Assembly (NCBI GenBank): GCA_030844895.1
Contig: CM061233.1
Coordinates: 56,597,453 to 56,661,452, forward strand
Reading direction: 5' to 3'
DNA: 64,000 nt
DNA from: Ambrosia x helenae
Lineage: Eukaryota; Streptophyta; Magnoliopsida; Asterales; Asteraceae
Below are positions 12,285 to 23,707 of this stretch, in pieces. Made by a program: the position numbers and the translations under genes. Below the pieces are notes generated by a model, which was given only the letters and a program-made list of their open reading frames with translations, had not been told where the DNA came from and made no database searches. Positions within the stretch are counted from its first letter, which is position 1; each line of letters begins with the position of its first letter.

Positions 12285-12770
12285 TGTTGATGCACGTTTT
12301 GCGACTAATGCTTTTGGATTGTACATTCTAAGATGTTTTTGTGAAGTTGTGGGGGCGAAGGTCGATTTCAGGTAGGTCGAATGTGGATATTATAGGGCGA
12401 AGGTAGAGAGAAATGGACGAAGGAAGATTCTGAAGAACAAGTGCTGATTCGTACCTATTCAAGGGTCGAACGTGCAGGCCTATATAAACTGAAATGTTTG
12501 TTTTTAGATTAACTTTTTGTCATTTTTGTGTCTGGTTCAATCTGATTTCTCTCTAGGTTATTAAGAAGTGTTTGAAACTTGTTTTTTTCATTGTAAACAC
12601 TCTTTGTAAGGATTATAACATTGTTTATGAATGAAATGGATATTGAAAAAGGTGAATAGCATGTTTTGATTCGATTACTATCATATTGTAACTGATCTAG
12701 GGATTCCGCACCAAGATTAGTAGACTCGTATGATCATCTAAACTTGTTTTTGTAAAAACGATCCTCCACA
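12285..12770 (+). mobile_element. 3' LTR of the plus-strand Sirevirus
   Basis: It starts TGTTGATGCACG and ends GATCCTCCACA. It contains GGTCGAATG/GGTCGAACG copies (about 12355-12480) just upstream of CCTATATAAA (12479-12488), then a GGATTCCGCACC string near 12700 shared with the other LTRs. It is shorter (486 bp) and more diverged than the 535-bp LTRs on the minus strand, so this copy is older. Confidence 0.8.
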
Positions 12771-12771
12771 T

Positions 12772-14485
12772 ATTTTATTGTTTACTGTGATGCTTCTATC
12801 TAGGGTCTCGGTTGTGTGTTGATGCAACGCGAGAAGGTTATCTCTTATGCTTCTCGTCAGCTTAAGGATCACGAGAAGAGGTATACTACCTATGATCTAG
12901 AACTGAGTGCGGTTGTTTTTGGTTTGAAGATCTAGAGACACTACTTGTACGGTACCAAGTGCATCATTTACACCGATCACAAGAGCGTCGATGGATTTAA
13001 ACACGCGACAGCGTCGATGGATGGAACTTCTGAACGATTATGATTGTGCCATCAAGTACCATCTTAGTAAGGTGAATGTTGTGGCAGACGCCTTAAGCAG
13101 GAAGTAGTCCCTTAAACCTCGGCGTGTTCGAGCCTTACAGCTCACCATACATTTCGGGTTACCCAACCAAATCCGTTATACACAACAAGAAGCTTTGAAT
13201 GAGGAAAACCATGCATGGTGCTGACAGGCACCTGGAACTTAGGCTTGATGGCCTACGTTATTTTGCATAGCATGTTTGGGTATCTTTATTCGGTAATTTA
13301 CGGGAGCTTGTCTTGGACAAAGCTAACAAGTCCCGGTATTCCATCCACCCCGGCACCGATAAGATGTATCAGGACCCGAAGATACTTTATTGGTGGTCGA
13401 ACATGAAGGTTGACATAGCTTCGTATGTAAGTAAATGGTTGACTTGTGCTAAGGTCAAAGTTGAATATCAGAAGCCGCCTGGTCTTCTTCAGTAACCTGA
13501 TATTCCTGAATGGAAAGTGGGAACAAATCACTATGGATTTTGTAACCAAGCTTCCGAGATCACCAAGTGGTTGTGATACTATTTGGCTTATTGTCAACCC
13601 GTTAACAAAATCTGCACACTTTCTAGCTATTAAGGAAAGCGACAGTTTTGACCGGTTAGCTCGCATTTATCTTAAGGAAGTGGTTTCTTGGCATGCGGTG
13701 CCTGTTTCTATTATATCTGACTGTGATTCTCGTTTCACTTCGCATTTCTGGAAGGCCTTGCAGAAGGTTGTGGGTACTCAGTTAGATATGAGTACGAATT
13801 ATCATTCAAACGTTAAAAGACATGCTTCGAGTGTGCGTTATTGATTTCGGAAAAAGTTGGGAGAGCCATCTACCATTGGTGGAGTTCTCTTACAACAACA
13901 ACTACCATTCTAGCATCAAGGCAGCTCCTTTCTAGGCTCTTTACAGGCGGAAATGTCGGTCTCCATTTTGTTGGACTGAGGTGGGCGAGAGCCAACTCAC
14001 TGGCCCAGAACTTGTGTATGAAACTTTAGAGAAGATTGTACAAATTCGTAATTGTATGGCAGCGGCTCGGGATCAATAAAAGAGCTATGCCGATCCTCGT
14101 CGCAAACGTTGGAATTCCAAGTTGGCGACATAGTACTTTTGAAGGTCTCAACAAGGAAGGGCGTTATACGCTTTAGGAAGTGTGGTGAACTAAACCCTCA
14201 TTATGTCTTCCATGTTTATAACTTGAAAACGTGTCTGGCTAATAAGACACTCATTGTTCCTCTTGAAGAGATCATGGTTAATGATCACATGCGCATTGTG
14301 GAGGAACCAGTAGAAATCTTGGATTATAAGATTCAGAGTCTTCGTTGGAATAAAATCTACATTGCTAAAGTTCGTTGGATCTCCAACCGTGGATCGGAGT
14401 TCACATGGGAATGGGAGGTCAGATGAAAATCAAGTATCCTCATTTGTTTCCAAAACCAGCACCTGTTACTGTTGAAGCCAAGTGA
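12772..14485 (+). pseudogene. Ty3/gypsy pol 3' part: RNase H, integrase, C-terminal domain
   Basis: RNase H is seen at 12782-13110 (VYCDAS, then a TAG, CVLMQREKVISYASRQL, YTDHKS). Integrase follows at about 13220-13840: the zinc-binding region (HPGTDKMYQD, CAKVKVEYQKPPGLLQ) and core (MDFVTKLPRS, SDCDSRFTSHFW). The C-terminal part (QVGDIVLLKVS, LKWNKI-like and VRWISNRGSEFTWEWE) ends with TGA at 14483-14485. This is the usual gypsy order of integrase after RNase H, and the tail suits a chromovirus. Stops and frameshifts are frequent, and RT is missing because the plus-strand Sirevirus interrupts the gene upstream of RNase H. Confidence 0.8.
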
Positions 14486-14582
14486 ATTTCGGGGCAAAAT
14501 TACTTTCAACAGGGGGATGATATAGCAACTGAAAAAAATTCCTTTCCTTTTGAGAAATTTTCCTCAGGATGAAAATTCTTTT

Positions 14583-14595
14583 AACAGGGGGATGA
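14583..14595 (+). other. Gypsy polypurine tract
   Basis: AACAGGGGGATGATG-like purine-rich sequence sits directly before the LTR start TGTGACACCC. A second copy of the same AACAGGGGGATGAT string lies at about 14508-14522. Confidence 0.7.
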
Positions 14596-14934
14596 TGTGA
14601 CACCCGGTAAACTCAGGTTAATACTTTTTACAAACATATAAGTCTACCTTAGCAAAACATTTACATAACGTACTTAACTAGGTTAGTTGAGTCGGTTCGA
14701 TGATTCAGGGAATCATCGAGAGTTAGTGCATACTTGCGTAGTGCCTACAATTGTCCATAATTAAATGATTCGGGGAATCATTGAGAAAACACAAACGTAC
14801 ACACAAGTCTTGAGTCCCGTTGTTGGTGAAAATATAACTTATCAAGTATTATATGCCCATGATTTATAAATAACTTGTGAATGTATGATTCGGTGATTTG
14901 ATGTGTTAACATGTGTTAAAAGAGTAAAATTGAG

Positions 14935-15070
14935 ACATGGATGCGAATGAGAGAATGAAAATCCTCATTCGCATGACAAAGCATATGAATGGGAATTTTA
15001 GAATCCCATTCACATGGGATATCACCCATTCGCACGGTTTAGTGTGCGAATGGGAACATACTATAAATAT
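14935..15070 (+). promoter_or_regulatory. GCGAATGGG motif cluster and TATA box in gypsy U3
   Basis: Alternating GCGAATGAG, ATTCGCAT, GAATGGGA, CCCATTCAC, CCCATTCGCACGG and GTGCGAATGGG copies end just before the TATA-like CTATAAATAT. The cluster is placed like an enhancer array just upstream of transcription start. Confidence 0.5.
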
Positions 15071-15889
15071 ATCTCTTTGCCTCATTCTCATCATTTCACA
15101 ACCCTAACTCGCCCCCAAATGCTTTGTCTCAAACCCCAACATGTAGAAACAAGTTTTTGCCATTATTTCTTAGATCCTAAAGCTAATACATGTTTTATAT
15201 CATTATCAAGTGAAGATTCAAGGTGTGTTAATCATCTAAACCCTTTTCAATACATTTTATACATTTTTGATAAACACTAAGTGTCCAGATCTGATTATAA
15301 AGAGTTTTCTTAGATAAAAACCTTTCTAACATCTTTCTAAAATAGATCTAGACCTAAACAATGAGTTTTCTTACAAAAATCCATGTGTAAATGATGTTGG
15401 TGACTATCTTATGTGTTTTGTATTGATGAAATGATACGTGGGTGATGTTTAGGTGATTTAGGACTGATTTGGAACATGATATATTGATGTATGAATGATT
15501 ATTGGGTGTTTTATGAACTTTTACCCATGTTTGGGGTTTATGCCAGAAACCTAGGGTTTGTAACATGAACATGATGATGATCATATGATTAGGAATTCGT
15601 TAGGGTGAGTTAATCTATGCTTGATGATCTGGAAATGATGTTAGTTCAATACTTTCTTTTTTGGGTAAATTTCTCATGCAATTGATGTGACATCTCTATA
15701 ATTTTCCCTTTTTGGTAAAGTTGTGATTTGCTATGAGAAACGGATGAATTGATGATTGAAAAAGGTGTAGTAACATGTTATTAGGGTAGATGAGGTTGCC
15801 TGTAGTGTTTGGTTGCATTTCGTGAGGTTTTCGATTGGGTTAGAAAGGTTTATGTTTGTCAAAATAGATTAACAATTGTGCAGGTACAA

Positions 15890-16190
15890 ATGAGAACCCA
15901 TTCGTATCGTTAAAATTTGTGAATGGGAGAAACAAAAACCCATTCTCATCGTATATAAACTCATTCTTATCAAAAGTCCATTCTGATAATGAGAATGGAT
16001 AATCTTAAAACCCATTTGCATGGTTTAAGTATGCGAATGGGAGAACCTAAAACCCATTATCTTCACGTCTACTCATTCTTATAAAAAATCCATTATGATG
16101 ATGAGAATGGCTAATTTGAACACCGTTCACATGGTCAAAGTATGTGAATGAGACTGGAATAGTCTCATTCTCACCAATGTTGAAAATTGT
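15890..16190 (+). repeat. Second CATTCGC/GCGAATGGG cluster in gypsy LTR
   Basis: About ten copies of CCCATTC(G/A/T) or GAATGGG in both orientations over 300 bases, downstream of the TATA box of the same LTR. This placement in the R/U5 portion shows the repeats are not only upstream activating sites. Confidence 0.6.
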
Positions 16191-17222
16191 GAATCTTTGA
16201 TATAAACTAAGTGTTTTATGTGCCGTACTTGTATGTGAACGGTATGTACTTGCTAAACTAATATAACGGGTCACCAACGGGATGTCAAGTATTTTGTGGT
16301 CATGTCAAGCATTCAAACACGTTTTCAAATATACATGATCATGGTCTAGACAATTGGGGATTAGTTAACCTACGTGTTATTAGTCAAGACACGTATAAAC
16401 ACTTTATGATAGGTTGCCGGTATTAGGGACTTTCATCACACGTGGTTAACTTATTTTGAAGAAACGCAACCTAAGGTGAGTTTCACAGCCCCACTTTTAC
16501 TGTTTTCGTTATTGGGGGAGAAATATGGTACATATTTTGGATACGTAAAGATCATGTTATATTATTGTTATCTTTTATTAACTCTACGACTCATCTAAAT
16601 CCCAAGGAAACCACTAATATGGGGGTACATAGCGATGGAAATGTGGATAGATCAATTGGCCCTGAGAAACCCAACCAGGTCAACAGGAAGTTGGACGGTT
16701 GCATATTGTCTCGAACTATAGAGCCTACCGGGGATTACGGTATTCCGATGGGTAGGAACGTATGGAACATCTTTGTTAGCAATGGTTTCTAATCGTAGTA
16801 GTAACATACTGAACGTCTAGCTAACGTTCGCATAACATAGTAGTAGCGGGATTGATCTTTTCAGAACTTATGAAACATTTTTTTGCAAAACCAGTGAACT
16901 CACCAGAATGTTTTGTTGACACTTTTAGCATGTTTTTCTTAGGTCACTAAGGTAGCGGAGCAGGAATAGGCGCATGGGGTCTAACTGCGTCTAGGATCAT
17001 ATGCGTGGTTTTTGAACACTTTTAAACTATTGTCATTTCTGTTTTGGGAATTGTAAACTTATTTATGCTTCCGCTGTTTACTTGAGTTAAACTTTTAAAC
17101 TGCATGATTGGTTTTATTTCATTATTTCCATATCATATAGTTGTCATTTATTTTGACCGTTGAGTTGGATCCTCGTATGTCACGCGCCCCGCGGTAAAAC
17201 TGCGCACCTGGAATTTGGGGGT

Positions 17223-17227
17223 GTGAC
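17223..17227. repeat. Target-site duplication GTGAC, left copy
   Basis: GTGAC directly precedes LTR A (starts 17228). The identical GTGAC follows LTR C at 33320-33324. Five bases is the usual target duplication length for copia elements. Confidence 0.85.
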
Positions 17228-17762
17228 TGTATGCGCTTAGGATCGTCAAATCTACAAAGAGATTGATCAAACAAGTTTGATTCAGGTGCGGAATCCTTGA
17301 ATTAATCACAATAATGATAATCAAACAATCAAAACACAGAACTCATCTTTCAAAGGTTTTTCTCATTCATAAACAACTCAAATTACACGTTTTAATAATG
17401 ATTACAATCAAATCTAACGTGAAAATAAGTTGACACAAACACTAGGGAGAGACACAAAACAGGAGGGAATAAAATGACCAACAACTAACTTTCAAAAATT
17501 GCTTAACCTATTTATAGGCCTGCACATTCGCCCATATTGCATGGTCGAATGTGCAGGTTCGCCCAATAACATCGTGCGAACCAATCATTACATAACAATT
17601 AATTCTACATTCGCCCCTTGTCTCTCCTTCGCATCTTTTCTCTCCTTCGCACCTATCAAATTCTTCATTCGCCCACATATTTTCTCCTTCGCCCGTTCGA
17701 CAATCACCAAAACACATGTTAATGTTAATCCAAAGCATTAGTCGCACCAAAATGCATCTACA
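17228..17762 (-). mobile_element. LTR A, 3' LTR of the minus-strand Sirevirus
   Basis: Minus-strand ends are TGTAGATGCATTTTGG and CCTAAGCGCATACA. It contains the CGAATG-type array (about 17520-17700) directly upstream of the TATA-like GGCCTATAAATAGG (17507-17520). The plus-strand 80-codon frame inside it recurs in all three LTRs only because the LTRs are copies. Confidence 0.9.
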
Positions 17763-17775
17763 AACTCCCCCTCGA
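17763..17775 (-). other. Polypurine tract of the minus-strand Sirevirus
   Basis: Minus strand reads GTCGAGGGGGAGTT, between the ORF3 stop (17776-17778) and LTR A. ORF3 therefore runs right up to the tract with no 3' spacer. Confidence 0.85.
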
Positions 17776-20700
17776 CTATTGCTTGGATTGTTTACGCTCT
17801 TGGTCCATAATCTTGTTCATAAACTTTATGTGCAGTAGTTTCTTCTCTTCCAACATCATCACCTATTCAAATACTTGCTTCGGCTTTTTCTTCTTCACTT
17901 CAGGAACCTCTTGAACTTTAACAAACTTGCCAAGCTTCTTATCATAGTCGCATCCGGCATTAATGTCATGAGCAAAGCAAAGAAATACCACACGCTGGTA
18001 TTTACTTGCTTGTTCGGCATCCTTCACATCGCTGAATATGGGATTGTAATACAACATAATGATGTCCTCATGTGAACAATTCACCAACCACATGGGATCA
18101 AATATGTGTATCTTTTTGAAATTCTTGTCTCCGTCTTTCAACACTATCACAGCCTCTGCAATCTTCCAGTCATAATACCACCAGATAAAGTCTTTTGCAA
18201 AGTGTTGAGGAATCTGCAACAATGGAATATGTTTCAACACTTTAGGTGGTTTGTACTTTAGAGTCACCTTGGGCAAACCGGTTATATCATCAATATTTTT
18301 CTTGTGAACAATCCGCTTCAGATACTGAGGTTCAAAAAGATTCCACTTCGTCCTGCTTTCTCTCGCCATTTTATCAGCAAAGTAGGCAATCTGATCATTT
18401 GACGATCCAGTCAACTTGTGTCGACAAATATCACGAATAGCCCAGTATGGGAGAGTCTTCAAATCATGAAATCTATCAAAGTAGAGTATCCCCTTCTCCC
18501 ACTTCACGGCAACACACTTCAACTGCTTTATAAACTTCCAACCCAACGCTTTTCCTTTAAACATTTCATTGTGAAGTTTATAAAAGCTACCCTGAATCTC
18601 TGCTTTCGGACGATTGGCCTATTTCTCTTTTAGTTTCCTCAGTAACTCTTTCAAACTATCGGATTGTTTGATATGCGGTTTATCATGCCCTTTGAACACT
18701 TCATCATCAAACTTATCACCCTTCTCTTTTGCAAGTTTCTCGGCTTGATTCAATAGTTCATCAGTGAATGCAGTAAATCCATAATCCTTATCTTTCTTAA
18801 AATATTCTGGATACTCTTCACTGGTGACATCTTCAACTTCAATATCCTCGAACACAGGTACGTCACGATAATCAGAATGATTTCCAGCTTCCTTTTCAGG
18901 TAGATTAGGAATCTGGTTATCAGCCAATAGTTCTTCTAACGTTTTCCCAACCTGCTTCGCTAAACCTTCAAAAATCTCTTTTGTCATCGCCGCCGAAACT
19001 TCACCATCTTCCAAATCTGGATCATTATACTCTAATTCAAGCACCCTGTCACAAGATTCAAAAATCTCAGAGAATCTGCTGGTCATGTCAATCGTCCAGA
19101 CTCGATCAGTTAGCATCTGGCGATACATCTGTTTATCTTCTTCAGACAATAACTTCAGCTTTTTATTCCAGAAGATCGTATCATCATCCACTGATCCTCC
19201 AGGTGCTTTAGAACTAGATTCTCCTCCTTTTCCAGATTCCCGTTTCTCATACTTATATTTGTCTGTATCATCATCATCATTATCATCATCATCATCAAAT
19301 GCAGAGCTGTTATCATCACCAGATCCATCATTCGAACCATCATCATCTCCATCATCCTTCTTCTTTTTAGGAGCCTTTCCAGCATCTTCATCAAGATCTT
19401 CATCATCCTCCTCATCATCATCAGATAGTTCGAAATCAACCTGCTCCTCGTCTTGATCTTTATCCTCTTCACCTTCTTTCAACTGAGGAGCCCGAGAGTA
19501 TAAATCTTTAATCAGATTATCCATGCTTTTATTACTCTCTTTTAGCTTCTTATTTTCTTCTTTCACAGCTATGAACCTTCTGGTGTTCCTTTGCTCATGT
19601 TTTAACAGTTTCTTATTATTCTTCTACAACCGTTTAATCTTCTTTTTCAGTTCCTCATTGTTCTCATGTGATGTAACAACGACATCCAACATCTTTAAGT
19701 CGTTCTTTCTCAATTGTTCAATCTCTGTCTGCTTCTTGTTTATGATATTCATCATCTCAGCTAGTTTCCGGTTAACAGTGTTCATCACATCACTATCCAC
19801 TGTAACCTTTCGAGTAGAAACTTCAGCAACCTCAGGCAGTTAACCCTTCTTCATCTTCTTCAATACATTATCCAGTGCTTCATTAAAAGCGTCAACAGGT
19901 ATATCAGCTCCCTGTTCAGTACTGGAAGTAGTTGTGGTTTTCTGCTTCTTCGAGGCTGGAGCAGCAACTGGTGATTTCGAGCTTGAAGCAGGTGGCAACT
20001 TCTTTCCTGCTATTAACGATTCAATCTCTCTAGCTCGTTTCTCTGCTGGCTTTAACACTTTTTCTTTCTTCTTAAATTGGGGCTTCTTTGGTTTCTCCCC
20101 CTGAACTGGTGAACCAGGAAAGTCTCCTGCTCCCAAACCTAAACCCTCATCCTCTTCATCCAAGTGAATAGGACTATTCATTCTCTGTTCCTCCACTGAT
20201 CTATTCAAACTGACAGACTCACCAGCCACAGTGGCCTTGGGCGTGGTGGCCTTTACAGTTTCAGTATCAGAATCCCAATGTTCATCCTTCTGCGTCTCTT
20301 CAGAATCGACTGACGCTTCATCAACAAGGTGTAACCCTTTCTTAGCCACGGTCTTATGTCTTCTCGACACTTTCTTCTTCTTTGCAGGCTCAGTTTCAGG
20401 AACAACTTCAATCCTGATTTCTTTCTCTTTACCTTTGCCACTCTTTGCTCCCACATTCACAACCTGTCTCTTTCGCTTTGCTTCAGGATCAACAGGATGT
20501 AATGGATTGTCTTCATCCGATGCACTATCAGCATGCCTTACCTTATCTTTACCTGGATCCATATAATCAATCCTCGCCAAATGTCCAAATAAACGTCTAA
20601 TAGGTGGTCGTTCATTCACTGACAAGCCTTTATAAGCCTTCATTCTTGCCAATGTATTAATGGACATATGCTCTTGAACTACGATCTGCTTCGGATCCCT

Positions 20701-21405
20701 CTTCAACTCTTTATACTTGTGATCAAATATCATCTAAAGGAATCGAGGATATAACAAAAATTTCAAATTCCTTGTGCCTCTAATAGGTTCCAATAAATGT
20801 TCCATAAGCATCCCTGATACATTGAACGGTTTGTTCAATATCAGTGCAACCATCATTGAGCTAATACTCTTTCTCATCAAATCATAACCTCCTGCTGCTG
20901 AACCGAAGACATGAATCATAACATGCGCCAAATACTTGAATTGGGGACAAAGCTTTCCCTTGTGTAACGAACCATCAGTAATCGGCCCGTTATATTTCAT
21001 CCTTAGAAAGCATTTTCTATGTTCAGTAAAGCTAAGTTCTCTGGGATCAGTCTTTTCATCTCCAAGCTTCAAAGCTTCCCTGATATCATTCTCTGAAACA
21101 ATAACCAATTTTCCTTGAATCTTGCTAACCAGAGATGTTTCACACTCCCAGAAATCCGTCTTCGTGTTCATCCAGAACTCTTGTAGCATGTCTCGGTAGA
21201 TAATAGCTGGTGTAGCAATTGCATCTATCACCCGACTTCTCTTTAGAAACTCGATAATCTCTATAAACTCAGTGTGCTTCTTAACGTCCCCAAGATATGC
21301 ACAACAGTTATGCGCATTCTCAAACGGCAAAAGTTCTTCATTTCCTTTCTCAGCAGCTTGTGCAGATGATCCAGCTTGTTCAGTAGGTTTTTCTTGTTCA
21401 GACAT
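17776..21405 (-). pseudogene. Sirevirus ORF3, one frame with five premature stops
   Basis: A single reading frame of 1209 codons with no frameshift, opened at ATG 21405 (MSEQEKPTE). Residues about 25-223 form a conserved domain (LPFENAHNCCAYLGD, KYNGPITDGSLHKGK, CPQFKYLAHVMIHVFG). Residues 225-520 are Lys/Ser/Pro-rich with nuclear-signal-like basic clusters (AKKKKVSRRHK). Residues 530-620 look coiled-coil. Residues 640-728 are Asp/Glu runs. Residues 770-880 carry LEDGEVSAA and FEDIEVEDVTSEEYPEY. Residues 930-1180 form a conserved C-terminal domain (WWYYDW, HIFDPMWLVNCSHEDIIML). Stops: codons 224, 594, 929 and 1181 (TAG) and 522 (TAA). No transmembrane helix or signal peptide was seen. Role unknown; the position matches the env-like ORF of Sireviruses. 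Confidence 0.8.
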
Positions 21406-21479
21406 GATTTATACTGCAAAATAAAACAAGTAAACATGTTAAAAATCGACAAAATAATCAAAAGTTGAAAATTTGGTAA

Positions 21480-22345
21480 TTGATGTCTACATTCGCCCAA
21501 AAGGAGGTGCGAATGAGAAATTTGGTACGAATGTAAAGTTTTAAAGGTACGAATGTGAAATTTTTTGATTAAATGTTTCATTCGCCAATTTGTCTTCATT
21601 CGCCCAGACAAACCTACTCCTTCGCCCATTTTTGCACGTTCGACCGTTCGAAAAGTGCGAAGGAGTCTGTTCTTCATTTCAAATTTCAATTTTGAAAACC
21701 AGTGGATTTAAACATGTCATTTTGATTCATTTATCACCTAAAACCTCCGAATATTGTTTCCTAATCATCAATTTTGTCAGTTATTTATTGAATTAGTGTT
21801 TTATAGCAAAAACTAGGTTCGAATGACTTTAAACAATCGATTATGCATTCTGATCATGTTTTAAACTATTGTTTTTGCATATTCTCCCCCTAAAACACTC
21901 ATTCGGGGTCAATTATCATGTAAAAATCTCTATTCGATAGCAGTTAGGGCTTGAACACAAAATCACTGATTAAACAATCAATAATGGATGATAACCTGTA
22001 AAGATTAAGGCAAAATGATCAGTACAATGAGACGAACACAATGGCAAAGTCTAAATGGCACGAGCAACAAGTGGACTTATGATCAAAAATTTTTGAAAAA
22101 ATTCTGTAAGGGTTCGAATGAGCAGAGATGATATATATAGACTGCTCCTTCGACCGTTCATTGTGGTCGAATGTGAAGCTTTTGTCTCCTTCGCCCCTAA
22201 TGAAAGGTGCGAATGAGATAAAAGGGTTCGAAAGAGAAAATATCTTAAGAACTCTCACATTCGCCCAAAATAAAACATATGAATGAACATGAAATTCCTC
22301 CTTCGACCCAATCGAATGGGCGAAAGTGAATCAGGAATTTTGAAA
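21480..22345 (-). promoter_or_regulatory. Promoter-like CATTCGCCC array with TATA box ahead of ORF3
   Basis: Two clusters of CGAATG/CATTCG motifs (21490-21670 and 22105-22340) flank a leader of about 430 bases. A TATA-like CTATATATAT on the minus strand lies at 22131-22140, just downstream of the distal cluster in the ORF3 direction. The region is colinear with 8171-9171 in the plus-strand copy, so the arrangement is a property of the family. I infer an ORF3 promoter. Confidence 0.5.
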
Positions 22346-23707
22346 ATTTTACCAAATCTCAAAATCGAGTCCCGTTCAAAATATTTTCCAACTGTTAAGC
22401 ATCCGACAATCATATTTTCTCAATTAAAGATGACAAAGCTCAAATGGTTCATCAAGGTTTAGAAAATCGTCATCAACCACCATCAGCTATAAAGAATAAG
22501 ATAGAAATGTAAAATCTTTTTGGATTTTCTAAAGTTTATGTTAAAACACATCTAAAATCTTTTTGAGTTTTGCAATTTTTGACGAGAAAATAAAATGCAG
22601 AAATGTAAAGAGAAAACAGTAAATGTTTTGTGATTTCCGGTAAAGGGATCATATCAGTTATTGAGAAATCTGATCACACCGTTGATCTTTTGATTATTAT
22701 CATTAAAGACAATGTGTGATCTGGCAACTGCTGATATTGTGATCCACATAAACTCACATGCAGACTTTTATGCAGTGCTTTAGACTGATAATATTATATA
22801 TAATATAAACATAATTGCCTGTGGTTCCCATGCACACGACATACTCCCGTATCAAGAAGTAAAAGCACAAAGACTCATTGTAAAGCGTGATTATGCTTTC
22901 GTCGTCTATAATTTACAAGGTATTATGCACAGAGGTATACAGGTCAGCAAAGTAACATGTGCACTCTACCAGGTTGAGGACTGATATCAATCATGATTTG
23001 CATCAGTGATTAATACGATGTAATAGATAATCTTTGATCATCATAAAACATAGAAAGTTCCTCAATTCGGTAACTTTAGCATTTGGCATAAAGCTCTTTT
23101 ATAAAGACACCCTATCTGATCTAGGTCCGTAATGACTTACAGCAGAAGATCAGAGAGGCTATCCCCAGACAACTAATAACATAACGACCCTAAACCTCCG
23201 AGTTTTGTACAAGTACCCTATCAAACGAAATTACGGTACTAAGACCATATGCCAATGAGGAGTTCATCCACACATAAATTCGTTTGATATGTATGTATCA
23301 GGCACGCAGTAATAGGTCTACGAAGCCTATCAGCACATCGCACATACTCAAACACACGCCCTATGTAGCATTACATTTCTTAGAATGTGTCAGATCCCCA
23401 CTGATGTACAATCATTTCCCCTTTTTCTCCAGGAAATCATTTTTGGTTTTTCTGTTTTTTATAAATTTTTGAATTTACTGTTCCCAAGGATAAGCTGGAG
23501 CATTTCAAATATGTGACTGCTCAGATATCGTTTGTTCACAGAAATCTGACGGCATTAATCTAAGGGAAGAAGATATAGCAGTCAGCAAAGAAATTTTCCA
23601 ATTTTTTATGGATTTTGAAATTTTTCAATGTTTTTGGATTTTTGAATTTTTCTGAAAAGCAGTAAAAATTTAAACTAAAAAGCGATACACTGAGGTGGTG
23701 ATCAGTC
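22346..23707 (-). other. Conserved non-coding spacer between pol and the ORF3 promoter region
   Basis: About 1.35 kb without a credible gene. The block 22600-23260 is also found at 7317-7950 and at 42480-43150, although the coding regions of those copies have decayed. It holds TACTCCCGTATCAAG, AGGTCAGCAAAG, ACATGTGCACTCTACCAGG and TACGGTACTAAGACCATATG. Confidence 0.65.

Larger units (their letters stand above)
4803..12770 (+). mobile_element. Decayed Sirevirus-type Ty1/copia element, plus strand
   Basis: A copia element lacking its 5' LTR, gag and protease. In order it holds a pol fragment (4803-7313), a spacer, a promoter-like array, ORF3 (9172-12271), a polypurine tract and a 3' LTR (12285-12770). 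It is the same family as the minus-strand compound at 17228-33319, to which it aligns throughout by eye, but is more degenerate. It sits within gypsy pol: coding sequence for gypsy RNase H begins within a few bases of its 3' LTR. Confidence 0.8.
14596..17227 (+). mobile_element. Ty3/gypsy 3' LTR (about 2.6 kb), interrupted at its last base
   Basis: It begins TGTGACACCC and ends GGGGGTGTGAC, with the final A at 33325. The terminal inverted repeat (TGTGACACCC against GGGTGTGACA) is near perfect. The length suits Del/Tekay-type chromoviruses. A CTATAAATAT box (15061-15070) follows a cluster of CCCATTCGC/GCGAATGGG motifs (14935-15055), and a second cluster lies at 15890-16190. The minus-strand Sirevirus compound was inserted within the terminal GTGAC, which it duplicated. 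Confidence 0.8.

Noticed and set aside
17499..17750. 80-codon ORFs on both strands, repeated at 31879-32130 and 33056-33307
   Set aside because: They are within the three LTR copies; the repetition reflects LTR copying and not protein conservation.
18981..19472. ORFs rich in Ser or Met opposite ORF3
   Set aside because: Shadow frames of the Asp/Glu-rich stretch of ORF3 on the other strand or frame.
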